Source: an uncultured Oscillospiraceae bacterium (GTDB lineage Bacteria; Bacillota; Clostridia; Oscillospirales; Oscillospiraceae). From it: a DNA stretch of 52,363 nucleotides. A program made the position numbers and the translations under genes. This document shows positions 7,019 to 15,658 of the stretch, in pieces (position 1 is the first letter of the stretch; every line of letters begins with the position of its first letter). The stretch spans positions 1 to 52,363 of the forward strand of contig CALWWW010000017.1 in the NCBI GenBank assembly GCA_944385365.1, in the 5' to 3' direction. The notes under the pieces are model-generated. The model ran no database searches, was not told the origin of the DNA, and saw only the letters and a program-made list of their open reading frames with translations.

Positions 7019-7234
7019 ATGAATCTGACCTGTGCCGCAGAGGGACAGGAGTATATTGTCCGGCAGATTGTCACCGACGACCCCGAGCTGGACGCCTTTC
7101 TCTTCTCCCTGGGCTGCTACAGCGGCGAGCCCATCACCGTCATCTCCCATCGGAAAGGCGGCTGCGTCATCTCCATCAAGGACGGCCGGTACACCATCGA
7201 CCGGGAGCTGGCGTCGGCCATTGAAGTGCAATAA
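7019..7234 (+). CDS. feoA: Ferrous iron transport protein A
   Basis: This 71-residue cytosolic protein has the FeoA/SH3-like fold pattern: a beta-rich chain with the FeoA core FLFSLGCYSGEPITVISHRK and a final GRYTIDRELASAIEV. FeoA works with FeoB in ferrous iron uptake. The ATG at 7019 has AGGCGG 8 bp upstream. A GTG 9 bp earlier is possible but has a poorer site. feoB follows after 114 bp. Confidence 0.9.
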   Translation: MNLTCAAEGQEYIVRQIVTDDPELDAFLFSLGCYSGEPITVISHRKGGCVISIKDGRYTIDRELASAIEVQ

Positions 7235-7285
7235 CCGTTTTTTCTTCGGTGCCGTCTGCGGGCGGCACCAAAAAACGCCCCCTAA

Positions 7286-7301
7286 GTTAGCGACGGTTAA
7301 C
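7286..7301 (+). promoter_or_regulatory. Operator-like inverted repeat before feoB
   Basis: GTTAGCGACGGTTAAC keeps the GTTA/TAAC ends and 16-bp size of the operators at feoA and at the DUF3793 operon. It sits 47 bp before feoB. No clear -35/-10 pair goes with it, so a second promoter is only possible. Confidence 0.4.
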
Positions 7302-7348
7302 CATCAGCCGTTACCCATATTATAACCAGCAGAAAAGAGGAATTGTCT

Positions 7349-9349
7349 ATGAGAATTGCATTGGCAGGCAACCCCAACAGCGGCAAGACCACCATGTACA
7401 ACGCCCTGACGGGGCGCAATGAAAAGGTGGGCAACTGGGCCGGTGTCACCGTGGACAAAAAAGAGAGCCCCATCAAATCCCAATACCGCAGAAGCGGCCA
7501 GGAATTGATTGCCGTGGACCTGCCCGGCGCGTATTCCATGTCCCCCTTCACCTCGGAGGAGAGCATCACCAGCAGCTACGTCAAAAATGAGCATCCCGAT
7601 GCCATCATCAACATTGTGGACGCCACCAATCTGAGCCGCAGCCTGTTCTTCACCACCCAGCTGCTGGAGCTGGGCATTCCCCTGGTGGTGGCCCTCAACA
7701 AGAGCGACATCAACAGCAAAAAGGAAACGAAAATCGATGTGGAAACCCTGTCGCAGCGGCTGGGCTGCCCCGTCGTGGAAACCGTCTCCACCACCGCCGA
7801 CGGCCTTTTGGATTTGGTGACGGTGGCCGCTTCCCTGGCTGGTAAAAGGCAGAAAGCCCCCTATTCCCAGGGCAATGTGAATTTGACCGACAAGCACGCC
7901 GTAGAGCAGGCGGACCGTCAGCGCTTTGCCTTTGTCAACGGCATTGTCAAGGATGTGGAGACCCGCAAGGTCCTGACCCGGCAGAAAAACTCCCAGGACA
8001 GCCTCGACAACATCCTCACCAACCGATGGCTGGGCATTCCCATTTTCGCCGTGGTCATGTTCCTGGTGTTCCAGATTTCCCAGGCCTGGGTCGGCCCCTG
8101 GATTGCGGGCATCCTGGGCGGCTGGATTGAGTCCTTCCAGGGCTGGGTCGGCTCCCTGGTGGAGAACAGCTCTCCCCTGCTGCAATCCCTGCTGGTGGAC
8201 GGCATCATCGGCGGCGTCGGCGCTGTCATCGGCTTCCTGCCCCTGGTCATGGTCATGTACTTCCTCATCGCTCTGCTGGAGGACTGCGGCTACATGGCCC
8301 GCGTCAGCGTCGTTCTGGACCCCATCTTCAAAAAGGTAGGTCTCTCCGGCAAGTCCGTCATCCCCTTTGTCATCGGCACCGGCTGCGCCATCCCCGGCGT
8401 CATGGCCTGCCGCACCATCCGCAATGAGCGGGAGCGCAAGGCCACGGCCATGCTGACCCCCTTTATGCCCTGCGGCGCAAAGCTCCCCGTCATCGCCCTG
8501 TTTGCCGGCGTCTTCTTCGCCGACGCCTCCTGGGTGGGCACCCTGATGTATTTTATGGGCATCGTCCTGATCTTCCTGGGCGCTCTGCTGGTCAACCGCA
8601 TCAGCGGCTATAAGAACCGCAAGTCCTTCTTTATTATGGAGCTGCCCGAGTACAAGGCCCCCAGTCTCAAGCGGGCCGCCCTGGCCATGCTGTCCCGCGG
8701 CTGGGCCTACATCGTCAAGGCCGGTACCATCATTCTCCTGTGCAACACCGCCGTCCAGCTGATGCAGTCGTTCAACTGGAGCTTCCAGCTGGTGGAGGAA
8801 GGCATGGAGCACACCTCCATTCTGGCCTCCATCGCCACCCCCGTGTCCGTCCTGCTGATTCCCCTGGGCTTCGGCGCGTGGCAGCTGGCCGCCGCCGCCG
8901 TCACCGGCTTTATTGCCAAGGAAAACGTGGTGGGCACCCTGGCCGTCTGCTACGGCGTCACCAACTTCATCGACACCGATGAGCTGGCCCTCACCGGCGG
9001 CGCCTCCGAAGTGGCCGCCATCTTCGCCCTGACCAAGGCCGCCGCCCTGGCCTATCTGATGTTCAACCTGTTCACGCCCCCCTGCTTCGCCGCTATCGGC
9101 GCCATGCGCTCCGAGATCAAGGACCGCAAGTGGCTGTGGGCCGGTATCGGTCTCCAGTTTGCCACCGGCTATACCGTGGCGTTCCTGGTGTACCAGATCG
9201 GTACCCTGGTCACCACCGGCTCCCTGGGCACCGGCTTTGTCCCCGGTCTGATTGTGGTGGCCGCCATCGCCGCGTTCCTGGCCTACCGGATTCGCGTAGC
9301 CGACAAGTCCCTCCAGGCCACCTACAGTCTCAGCGGTGCAAGAGCCTGA
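7349..9349 (+). CDS. feoB: Ferrous iron transporter B
   Basis: This 666-residue inner-membrane Fe(II) transporter has an N-terminal G domain with GNPNSGKTT (about 8-16, P-loop), the switch block VTVDKKESP, DLPGAYSMSP (G3) and NKSD (about 117, G4). A membrane domain with two Gate-like repeats follows, for example VIPFVIGTGCAIPGVMACRT and FIAKENVVGTLAVCYG. The chain ends shortly after the last helix. The ATG has AGAGG at 8 bp. It forms one unit with feoA upstream and the Cys-rich small protein 27 bp downstream. Confidence 0.96.
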   Translation: MRIALAGNPNSGKTTMYNALTGRNEKVGNWAGVTVDKKESPIKSQYRRSGQELIAVDLPGAYSMSPFTSEESITSSYVKNEHPDAIINIVDATNLSRSLFFTTQLLELGIPLVVALNKSDINSKKETKIDVETLSQRLGCPVVETVSTTADGLLDLVTVAASLAGKRQKAPYSQGNVNLTDKHAVEQADRQRFAFVNGIVKDVETRKVLTRQKNSQDSLDNILTNRWLGIPIFAVVMFLVFQISQAWVGPWIAGILGGWIESFQGWVGSLVENSSPLLQSLLVDGIIGGVGAVIGFLPLVMVMYFLIALLEDCGYMARVSVVLDPIFKKVGLSGKSVIPFVIGTGCAIPGVMACRTIRNERERKATAMLTPFMPCGAKLPVIALFAGVFFADASWVGTLMYFMGIVLIFLGALLVNRISGYKNRKSFFIMELPEYKAPSLKRAALAMLSRGWAYIVKAGTIILLCNTAVQLMQSFNWSFQLVEEGMEHTSILASIATPVSVLLIPLGFGAWQLAAAAVTGFIAKENVVGTLAVCYGVTNFIDTDELALTGGASEVAAIFALTKAAALAYLMFNLFTPPCFAAIGAMRSEIKDRKWLWAGIGLQFATGYTVAFLVYQIGTLVTTGSLGTGFVPGLIVVAAIAAFLAYRIRVADKSLQATYSLSGARA

Positions 9350-9376
9350 GATTTTGCAGAAAGGCAGTAGACTTTT

Positions 9377-9556
9377 ATGACCGATGTGATTATAATTGCC
9401 ATACTGGCGGCCGTTTTGATTGCGGCGGCACGCTATGTGTACCGGGCAAAGAAAAACCACGCCCCGTGCATCGGCTGTTCCGCCTGCCACGGCCACGCCA
9501 AAGAACCGGGAGCCGATTCCGGCTGCTGCTGCGGCTGCGGACACTCCCACCAATAA
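9377..9556 (+). CDS. FeoB-associated Cys-rich membrane protein
   Basis: This 59-residue protein starts MTDVIIIAILAAVLIAAARY, a single N-terminal membrane helix. A short basic stretch follows, then a Cys/His-rich tail with CIGCSACHGH and CCCGCGHSH. This is the pattern of the small proteins that follow feoB in many Firmicutes, which are thought to hold or pass iron at the membrane. The start is supported by GAAAGGCAG about 8 bp upstream. Confidence 0.85.
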   Translation: MTDVIIIAILAAVLIAAARYVYRAKKNHAPCIGCSACHGHAKEPGADSGCCCGCGHSHQ

Positions 9557-9626
9557 GCGCACCTGTCTCCGGGCCGCCACGCCGCGGCTCGGAGCTTTGC
9601 GCGCTATACAGAAAGGAACCAACTCT

Positions 9627-10367
9627 ATGCTTCTGGAAGTCTGTGTCGATTCCTATGAATCGGCCAAAATCGCCGCCGAACACGGCGCCGGCCGGCTGGA
9701 ACTGTGCGCCAATCTGCTCATCGGCGGCACCTCTCCCAGCCCCTTTCTCATTGAGGCCGTCCAGTCCCTGGGCGTCCCGGTCCGGGTCCTGCTGCGGCCC
9801 CGGTTCGGTGATTTTCTCTACACCCCCATGGAACTGGAGCTGCTGCGGCGGGAAGTGGAATCCTGCCGGTCCCTGGGCGTCGACGGCGTTGTGCTGGGCG
9901 TCCTGACCGCTGACGGCCGTCTGGACCGGGAAGCCCTGGCTGCGCTGCTGGACGCCGCCGGTCCCCTGCACAAGACGCTGCACCGGGCCTTTGACGTGTG
10001 CCGGGACCCCTTTGAGGGTCTGGAGGACGCCGTGGCCCTGGGCTTCGACACCATCCTCACCTCCGGCCAGCGGGCCACCGCCGTGGAGGGCGCGGACCTG
10101 CTGCGGCAGCTCCACACCGCCGCCGCCGGACGCATTGCCCTGATGGCGGGCAGCGGCGTCAATCTCCAGACCCTGCCCCGGCTGCTGGCCGAAACGCCCC
10201 TGGATACCTTCCATCTGTCGGCAAAAACCACCGTGGACAGCCCCATGGTCTTCCGCCGGGCGGGCGTTCCCATGGGATTGCCCATGGCCGGAGAGTACGA
10301 CCGGTTCTACGCCGACGGGGCGGTAATTGAACAGGTTAAAGCATTGCTGTGCCGTAGTTTTTCCTAA
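9627..10367 (+). CDS. cutC: CutC-family protein
   Basis: This 246-residue TIM-barrel protein of the CutC family starts LEVCVDSYESAKIAAEHGAG followed by RLELCANL. Further family blocks are LLRPRFGDFLYTPMEL, HRAFDVCRDP, ILTSGQRATA and MAGSGVN. CutC was first linked to copper tolerance in E. coli, but that role is disputed and the reaction is unknown. The start ATG follows GAAAGGAA. It stands apart from the feo genes by 70 bp and ahead of the PTS promoter. No obvious terminator follows it. Confidence 0.9.
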   Translation: MLLEVCVDSYESAKIAAEHGAGRLELCANLLIGGTSPSPFLIEAVQSLGVPVRVLLRPRFGDFLYTPMELELLRREVESCRSLGVDGVVLGVLTADGRLDREALAALLDAAGPLHKTLHRAFDVCRDPFEGLEDAVALGFDTILTSGQRATAVEGADLLRQLHTAAAGRIALMAGSGVNLQTLPRLLAETPLDTFHLSAKTTVDSPMVFRRAGVPMGLPMAGEYDRFYADGAVIEQVKALLCRSFS

Positions 10368-10456
10368 TTTCTGCCATGATATTTATGCAATCTTAACAAT
10401 TTATTTACACTTAATTTGTGATTCGTTCTAAATTTGTGAAACCTTTCTCAAAGCGA

Positions 10457-10485
10457 TTGACAACTTTTCTATTTCTTTGTAATAT
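10457..10485 (+). promoter_or_regulatory. Sigma-A promoter of the PTS operon
   Basis: TTGACA (10457-10462), a 17-bp spacer and TAATAT (10480-10485) lie about 15 bp before the RAT sequence, in an AT-rich stretch (10370-10495) that otherwise shows nothing. Confidence 0.85.
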
Positions 10486-10499
10486 TTGAACAGAAGCTT

Positions 10500-10528
10500 G
10501 GATTGTTACCGCGCAAGCGGGCAAAACC
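10500..10528 (+). promoter_or_regulatory. Ribonucleic antiterminator (RAT) for a BglG/LicT-type protein
   Basis: GGATTGTTACCGC, then GCAAGCGGGCAAAACC, follow the RAT consensus of BglG/SacY/LicT-controlled leaders closely: conserved GGATTGTTAC at the 5' end and GGCAAAACC at the 3' end, with a CCGC/GCGG stem between. The first downstream gene encodes an antiterminator of that family. The terminal AAAACC can pair instead with GGTTTT of the following terminator, so the two structures exclude one another. Confidence 0.9.
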
Positions 10529-10549
10529 GGGACTCGCCAAGAAGGATGA

Positions 10550-10608
10550 CCAGGCATTGCCATGTGCAGATGCCGCCGGGTTCACCCTGGGCGGGGCCTG
10601 GTTTTTTT
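10550..10608 (+). terminator. RAT-controlled intrinsic terminator in the PTS leader
   Basis: CCAGGC (10550-10555) pairs with GCCTGG (10596-10601). An inner CCGCC/GGCGG stem closes around TTCA, and seven T follow. Extended pairing to the AAAACC of the RAT is possible. Without the bound antiterminator, transcription of the whole PTS operon should stop here. Confidence 0.85.
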
Positions 10609-10641
10609 CTTTCTCCGCGGGAGATTGGGAGGCGATCTACT

Positions 10642-11481
10642 TTGGAATTCCAGATCTTGAAAACCATCAACAACAACATCGTCAGCTGTCTCGACCCCCA
10701 GGGCCGGGAACACATTCTCATGGGCCGCGGCCTGGGCTTTGGACGCAAAGCCGGTCAGACCATCGGCCAGGATCAGGTGGAGAAGATCTTCTCCATCACC
10801 GACGAGGCCAATCTGGAGCGGTTCAAGGAACTGCTGTCCCGACTGCCCCGGCGGCAGGTGGAGTTCTGCACCGAACTGATCCCCTACGCCTGCGATGTCC
10901 TGGGCCACTCCCTCAATGAAAGCGTCTGCTACACCCTCTGCGATCACATCTGCTTCGCCATTGAACGGGTGAAAAACGGCATGGCGTTCACCAACGCCCT
11001 CCACACGGAGGTGCGGCTGTTCTATCCCCGGGAATACGGCGTGGGCTCCTACGCCGTGTCCGAAATCGCCCGCCGCTTCCAGGTCCAGCTGCCGGAGGAC
11101 GAAGCCGCTTCCATCGCGCTGCACCTGGTCAACGCCGAGTACGTCACCTCCTTCGGGATCACCATGCAGGTGACCCAGGCCCTGGGCGAGATGGCGCAGC
11201 TTCTGCGCACCTCCGCGGAATTTGAGCTGGACGAGAGCTCCATCTACTTCGATGAATTTCTCATTCACCTGAAATTCCTGGCCCTGAGCCTTTTCTCTCA
11301 CTATGAGGAGCCGGTGTCCGACAATCCCTTTTTTGACTCCGTGGCCGCGGCCCTGCCGCGGGAATACCACTGGGCCGGAGTCCTGACCGAGAATCTGGAG
11401 AAGGCCAGCGGTCAGAAGCTGACACAGCAGCAAAAAGCGTATCTGGCCATCAATCTCCATCGAATTCATCCGACGAAATGA
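10642..11481 (+). CDS. BglG/LicT-family transcription antiterminator
   Basis: This 279-residue protein has an N-terminal RNA-binding CAT domain (about 1-58, ILKTINNNIVSCLDPQGREH, ILMGRGLGFGRKAGQ) and two PTS regulation domains, PRD1 (about 65-165) and PRD2 (about 172-279). It should bind the RAT in its own leader when the sugar is present, with activity set by PTS phosphorylation of PRD histidines. The start is a TTG at 10642 with GGGAGG 9 bp upstream, giving the usual length for LicT. The target is the operon it heads. Confidence 0.9.
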   Translation: MEFQILKTINNNIVSCLDPQGREHILMGRGLGFGRKAGQTIGQDQVEKIFSITDEANLERFKELLSRLPRRQVEFCTELIPYACDVLGHSLNESVCYTLCDHICFAIERVKNGMAFTNALHTEVRLFYPREYGVGSYAVSEIARRFQVQLPEDEAASIALHLVNAEYVTSFGITMQVTQALGEMAQLLRTSAEFELDESSIYFDEFLIHLKFLALSLFSHYEEPVSDNPFFDSVAAALPREYHWAGVLTENLEKASGQKLTQQQKAYLAINLHRIHPTK

Positions 11482-11493
11482 GGTAATACCAAA

Positions 11494-11985
11494 ATGGGTA
11501 TCTTCGACAAACTCTTCCACAAACCCCAGTCCGAACACCCCGTGATCACCGCCCCGGTGGCCGGCACCGCCGTCGCCCTGCAGGAGGTCAACGACCCCAC
11601 CTTCAGCCAGGAGATTCTGGGCAAGGGCATCGCCATCCGTCCCACCGGCAACCAGATCGTGGCCCCCTGCGACGGCAAGGTGGACATGATGTTCGACACG
11701 GGCCATGCCGTCAGCCTCATTAGCACCAACGGCATGGAAATTCTGATTCATGTGGGTCTGGAGACCGTGCAGCTCAAGGGCAAGCACTACACCACCCATG
11801 CCAAGACCGGCGACACCGTCAAGCAGGGCCAGCCCCTGATCTCCTTTGACCGGGAAGCCATCGCCGCCGAGGGCTATGACCTCATCACCCCCATCGTTCT
11901 GTGCAACTCCGACCGCTTCCCCATTTTGCAGGCCCATCTCGGCGCCGTTTCCTCCGGCGATCCCCTGCTGACCATCGACGCCTGA
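11494..11985 (+). CDS. PTS glucose-type EIIA component
   Basis: This 163-residue stand-alone EIIA of the glucose family has conserved PVAGTAVALQEVNDPTFSQE, the active-site pair DTGHAVSL (His about 71) and ILIHVGLETVQL (His about 86, phosphorylated by HPr), and a final GDPLLTID. It takes phosphate from HPr and passes it to the EIIB domain of the EIIBC protein four genes on. In many Firmicutes this domain is fused to EII, but here it is free. It starts 12 bp after the antiterminator gene. Confidence 0.92.
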   Translation: MGIFDKLFHKPQSEHPVITAPVAGTAVALQEVNDPTFSQEILGKGIAIRPTGNQIVAPCDGKVDMMFDTGHAVSLISTNGMEILIHVGLETVQLKGKHYTTHAKTGDTVKQGQPLISFDREAIAAEGYDLITPIVLCNSDRFPILQAHLGAVSSGDPLLTIDA

Positions 11986-12005
11986 GCGTAGGAGGGACGG
12001 AAACC

Positions 12006-13628
12006 ATGATACAGGGAACAGGCTTGCCGGTATTCCCCGGCGTTGCCATCGGACCGGCCTTCGTCCATGAGACGGCCAAGCTGGAACTGCCCACCGCCTG
12101 GGGCTCCGCCGCTGAGGAGCGGCAGCGCTTCACCGACGCCAAGGCCCAGGCCCAGGCCCAGCTCCAGACGCTGCTGGAGGAAACCGCCGCCCGTCTGGGA
12201 CAGGAACACGCCATGATTCTGGACGTTCAGATCATGATGCTGGACGATCTGGATTATGTGGAGGCCATCGAGGCCCGCATTGACGGCGGCGACAGCGCCG
12301 CCCACGCCGTCCAGGAGACCGGTGAGGAATTCGCCGAGGTCTTCGCCTCCATGGACGACGAGTACATGAAAGCCCGGTCCACCGACGTTCGGGACGTATC
12401 CCGCCGGGTGGTGGAGATTCTCTGCGGCTTCTCCTCCGCCATGACCATGGATGTTCCCGGCGTACTGCTGGCCGAGGACCTGACGCCGTCGGAGACGGTG
12501 CAGCTGCCCAAAGACAAGATTCTGGCCTTTGTGACCCGCAAAGGTTCCGCCAACAGCCACACGGCCATTCTGGCCCGGACCATGGGTATCCCCTCTCTGG
12601 TGGCCGCCGACGTCGATCTGTCGGCCATCCAGCCAGGCGATACGGTCATTGTGGACGGCTTCACCGGCCAGTGCTACATCCGGCCTGACGAGGCCACCCT
12701 GGCGGAGATGACCGCCAAGCAGACCGAAGCCCAGGCCGCCAAGGAGGCCCTGGAAGCCTACCGCGGCAAGGAGACCCGGACGGCCAAGGGCCGCAAGGTC
12801 AAGCTCTATACCAACATCGGCAGCCCCGACGACGTGGAGCTGGTGCTGAAAAACGACGGTGAAGGCGTGGGTCTGCTGCGCAGCGAGTTCCTGTACCTGG
12901 GCCGCGACACCTACCCCACCGAGGAGGAGCTGTACACGGCGTACCGCCAGGTGGTGGAGGGCTTGCAGGGCCGCCCCGTCATCGTCCGCACCCTGGACAT
13001 CGGCGCCGACAAGCAGGCCGACTACTTCCAGCTGGACGCCGAAGAGAATCCCGCCCTGGGTCTGCGCGGCGTTCGCCTGTGCCTGAGCCGTCCGGAGCTG
13101 TTCCGGACCCAGCTGCGGGCCATCTACCGGGCCAGCGCCCACGGTCCCGTCAGCATGATGTTCCCCATGATCGCCTCCCTGTGGGAGGTCCAGGAGGTCA
13201 AGGCCCTGTGCCAGACCATCCGGGAGGAACTGACCGCCGAGGGCGTCGCCATCGGAGACGTGCCCCTGGGCGTCATGATCGAGACGCCCGCCGCCGCCGT
13301 CATCAGCGACACCCTGGCCCGCGAGGTGGACTTCTTCAGCGTCGGCACCAACGACCTGACCCAGTACACCCTGGCCGCCGACCGGCAGAACAGCGCCCTG
13401 GGCCGCTACTGCGACCCCAAGCATCCGGCATTGCTGTGGCTCTTGCAGCGCATTGCCGACAGCGCCCACGCCGCCGGAATCTGGTGCGGCATCTGCGGCG
13501 AGCTGGCCGCCGACGCCTCCATGACCAACACCCTGATGACCATGGGCTACGACGAACTCTCCGTCTCCCCGGCCCAGGTGCTGAAAATCCGTAAAGCCAT
13601 CTCTGAAAGCGAGGTTGTTTCCCAATGA
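12006..13628 (+). CDS. ptsI: PTS enzyme I (phosphoenolpyruvate-protein phosphotransferase)
   Basis: This 540-residue cytosolic enzyme starts the phosphate relay from phosphoenolpyruvate to HPr. The N-terminal HPr-binding and phosphohistidine domain contains KGSANSHTAILARTMGIPSL (active His about 185). The C-terminal PEP-binding barrel contains GVGLLRSEFLYL, RTLDIGADK, GLRGVRL, FSVGTNDLTQYTLA and the catalytic Cys in GICGELA (about 497). Full length for the family. It overlaps ptsH by 4 bp (ATGA). Being inside an antiterminated sugar operon, its own level should depend on that sugar. Confidence 0.96.
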   Translation: MIQGTGLPVFPGVAIGPAFVHETAKLELPTAWGSAAEERQRFTDAKAQAQAQLQTLLEETAARLGQEHAMILDVQIMMLDDLDYVEAIEARIDGGDSAAHAVQETGEEFAEVFASMDDEYMKARSTDVRDVSRRVVEILCGFSSAMTMDVPGVLLAEDLTPSETVQLPKDKILAFVTRKGSANSHTAILARTMGIPSLVAADVDLSAIQPGDTVIVDGFTGQCYIRPDEATLAEMTAKQTEAQAAKEALEAYRGKETRTAKGRKVKLYTNIGSPDDVELVLKNDGEGVGLLRSEFLYLGRDTYPTEEELYTAYRQVVEGLQGRPVIVRTLDIGADKQADYFQLDAEENPALGLRGVRLCLSRPELFRTQLRAIYRASAHGPVSMMFPMIASLWEVQEVKALCQTIREELTAEGVAIGDVPLGVMIETPAAAVISDTLAREVDFFSVGTNDLTQYTLAADRQNSALGRYCDPKHPALLWLLQRIADSAHAAGIWCGICGELAADASMTNTLMTMGYDELSVSPAQVLKIRKAISESEVVSQ

Positions 13629-13885
13629 AAACCATTACCCACGTGATCCAGGACCCCATGGGTCTCCATGCCCGTCCCGCCGGACTGCTGGCCAAGGCCG
13701 CCGCGGCCTGCGAGGGCTGCTCCTTCAGCCTGACCTTCAAGGAGCAGACGGTGGACGCCAAGCGCATCATGGGTCTCATGAAGCTGGGCGCCAAGCAGGG
13801 CGATACCCTGACCATCACCTGCGCCGGTGAAAACGAGGACGCCGCTGCCGCGTCCATGGAATCCTTCCTCAAGGACAATCTGTAA
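13625..13885 (+). CDS. ptsH: Phosphocarrier protein HPr lacking the regulatory Ser46
   Basis: This 86-residue HPr has the active site GLHARPAG (His15, phosphorylated by enzyme I) intact. At the second signature, where Gram-positive HPr has KSIMG with regulatory Ser46, this protein reads DAKRIMGLMKLG, so the serine is replaced by Arg47 (one residue extra before it). It can carry phosphate for transport but should not be a substrate of HPr kinase at that site and so should not work as CcpA corepressor. Another HPr or Crh elsewhere in the genome is possible. Confidence 0.93.
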   Translation: MKTITHVIQDPMGLHARPAGLLAKAAAACEGCSFSLTFKEQTVDAKRIMGLMKLGAKQGDTLTITCAGENEDAAAASMESFLKDNL

Positions 13886-14012
13886 CGCTTGCTTCCAATC
13901 CATTTCTTTTTGAGCAATCACAGGCGGCCGGGATAGGCACCGGCTTCCCACCCAACGCCGACGGGCAGTTCCCTGCCCGCGGCACACTGTAAGAGAGAGG
14001 AGCAATCATATT

Positions 14013-15479
14013 ATGATGAAATTTTTGCAGCGCCTTGGCAAAGCATTGATGCTGCCCGTGGCCTGTCTGCCCATCTGCGGCATTCTGATGGGCATCGGCT
14101 ACCTGCTGTGCCCCCAGACCATGCAGGGCGGTGACATCACCGGTACCATCCCCACCATCGGCCTGTTCCTGGTGAAGGCCGGCGGCGCCCTGATCGACAA
14201 CATGGCCATCCTGTTCGCCATCGGCGTCGGCGTCGGCATGGCCGACGACAAGGACGGCACGGCCGGTCTGGCCGCTCTGGCCTCCTGGCTGATGATCACC
14301 ACCCTGCTGGGTGAGGGCGTCGTCACCGTTATCCGTCCCTCCGTGGCTGAGAACGCCACCCAGCTGCTGGCTTTCCAGAAGATCGCCAACCCCTTCATCG
14401 GCATCATCTCCGGTCTCATCGGCGGCCTGACCTACAACCGCTTCAAGAGCACCAAGCTGCCCGACTTCCTGGCCTTCTTCAGCGGCAAGCGCTGCGTGAC
14501 CATTCTGGCCGGTCTGTTCTCCATCATCGCTTCCGCCATTCTGCTGTTCGTGTGGCCCCTGGTCTTCGGCGCTCTGGTTGCCATCGGTAAGGGCATCGTG
14601 GGTCTGGACGCCGTCGGCGCCGGTATCTACGCCTTCCTGAACCGTCTGCTGATCCCCACCGGCCTGCACCACGCCCTGAACAACGTGTTCTGGTTCGACA
14701 CCATCGGCCTGGGCGACCTGTCCCACTTCTGGGCCGGCGACACCTCCGCCGACGTGTCCTGGAGCCTGGGTATGTACATGTCCGGCTTCTTCCCCTGCAT
14801 GATGTTCGGTGTCCCCGCTGCTGCCATCGCCATGATCCGCAGCGCCAAGCCCGAAAAGCGTAAGGTCGCCATCGGCCTGCTGAGCTCCGCCGCCATCGCT
14901 TCCTTCGTCTGCGGCGTCACCGAGCCCTTCGAGTTCGCTTTCATGTTCCTGGCTCCCGGCCTGTATGTCCTGTACGCTCTGCTGTACGGCATCTTCGTGG
15001 CTGTGACCACCGTCGTGGGCTTCCGTGCCGGCTTCTCTTTCTCCGCCGGTGCCACCGACCTGCTGTTCTCTGCTTCCCTGCCTGCTGCGCAGAAGACCTG
15101 GCTGATTCTTCCCCTGGGCCTTGCTGCCGCCTTCATCTTCTACGTCGTCTTCCGCTTCGCCATTGTGAAGTTCAACCTGAAGACCCCTGGCCGTGAAGAT
15201 GACGACACCGACGAGGAGAAGATCGTGCTGGCCAACGACAACTACACTGAGATGGCCCGCATCATCCTGGAGGGCCTGGGCGGCGCTTCCAACGTGACCT
15301 CCATCGACAACTGCATCACCCGCCTGCGTCTGGAAGTCAAGGACACCACCCTGGTCAACGAGAAGAAGATCAAGTCCTCCGGCGCTGCCGGCGTCATCCG
15401 TCCCGGCAAGACCTCCGTGCAGGTCATCATCGGGCCCAAGGTCCAGTTCGTGGCCGACGAGTTCAAGAAGCTGGTCTGA
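14013..15479 (+). CDS. PTS EIIBC component, N-acetylglucosamine/glucose type
   Basis: This 488-residue sugar permease has an N-terminal EIIC domain of about ten membrane segments with NRLLIPTGLHHALNNVFWFD, GDLSHFWAGDTSADVSWSLG, GFFPCMMFGVPAAAIAMI and GVTEPFEFAFMFLAP. A C-terminal EIIB domain carries the phosphorylated Cys in DNCITRLRLEVKD (about residue 434). The FxAGD block after the H-x-x-N loop is more like GlcNAc (NagE) than glucose permeases, so GlcNAc is my first guess. EIIA is supplied by the separate gene upstream. The 127-bp gap from ptsH holds only loose GC-rich pairing. The start has GAGGAG 10 bp upstream. Confidence 0.88.
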   Translation: MMKFLQRLGKALMLPVACLPICGILMGIGYLLCPQTMQGGDITGTIPTIGLFLVKAGGALIDNMAILFAIGVGVGMADDKDGTAGLAALASWLMITTLLGEGVVTVIRPSVAENATQLLAFQKIANPFIGIISGLIGGLTYNRFKSTKLPDFLAFFSGKRCVTILAGLFSIIASAILLFVWPLVFGALVAIGKGIVGLDAVGAGIYAFLNRLLIPTGLHHALNNVFWFDTIGLGDLSHFWAGDTSADVSWSLGMYMSGFFPCMMFGVPAAAIAMIRSAKPEKRKVAIGLLSSAAIASFVCGVTEPFEFAFMFLAPGLYVLYALLYGIFVAVTTVVGFRAGFSFSAGATDLLFSASLPAAQKTWLILPLGLAAAFIFYVVFRFAIVKFNLKTPGREDDDTDEEKIVLANDNYTEMARIILEGLGGASNVTSIDNCITRLRLEVKDTTLVNEKKIKSSGAAGVIRPGKTSVQVIIGPKVQFVADEFKKLV

Positions 15480-15519
15480 CACACGGAACTGCTCAAAAAG
15501 ACATGATGTATTGACAGCA

Positions 15520-15560
15520 CCCCTGTCCCGCGCCTATGCGGGACAGGGGATTGATTTTTT
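15520..15560 (+). terminator. Intrinsic terminator of the PTS operon
   Basis: CCCCTGTCCCGC and GCGGGACAGGGG form a perfect 12-bp stem with loop GCCTAT, followed after four bases by seven T. Confidence 0.93.
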
Positions 15561-15614
15561 TCTGAAAAGATTTGTGCCGTTGTCATATTCTGAACGGTCG
15601 TTGCGGAATGTGTA

Positions 15615-15643
15615 TTGTAAATTGTGCCCAGTCATGATACAAT
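15615..15643 (+). promoter_or_regulatory. Sigma-A promoter of moaC operon
   Basis: TTGTAA (15615-15620), a 17-bp spacer and TACAAT (15638-15643) precede moaC by 56 bp. Confidence 0.75.
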
Positions 15644-15658
15644 CATGCTATCATCCAT

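Noticed and set aside
7304-9622. Long minus-strand open frame (about 770 codons) opposite feoB
   Set aside because: It mirrors the feoB frame in a GC-rich gene, is full of Gly/His/Gln runs, has no ribosome site and no recognisable domain. FeoB on the plus strand is certain.
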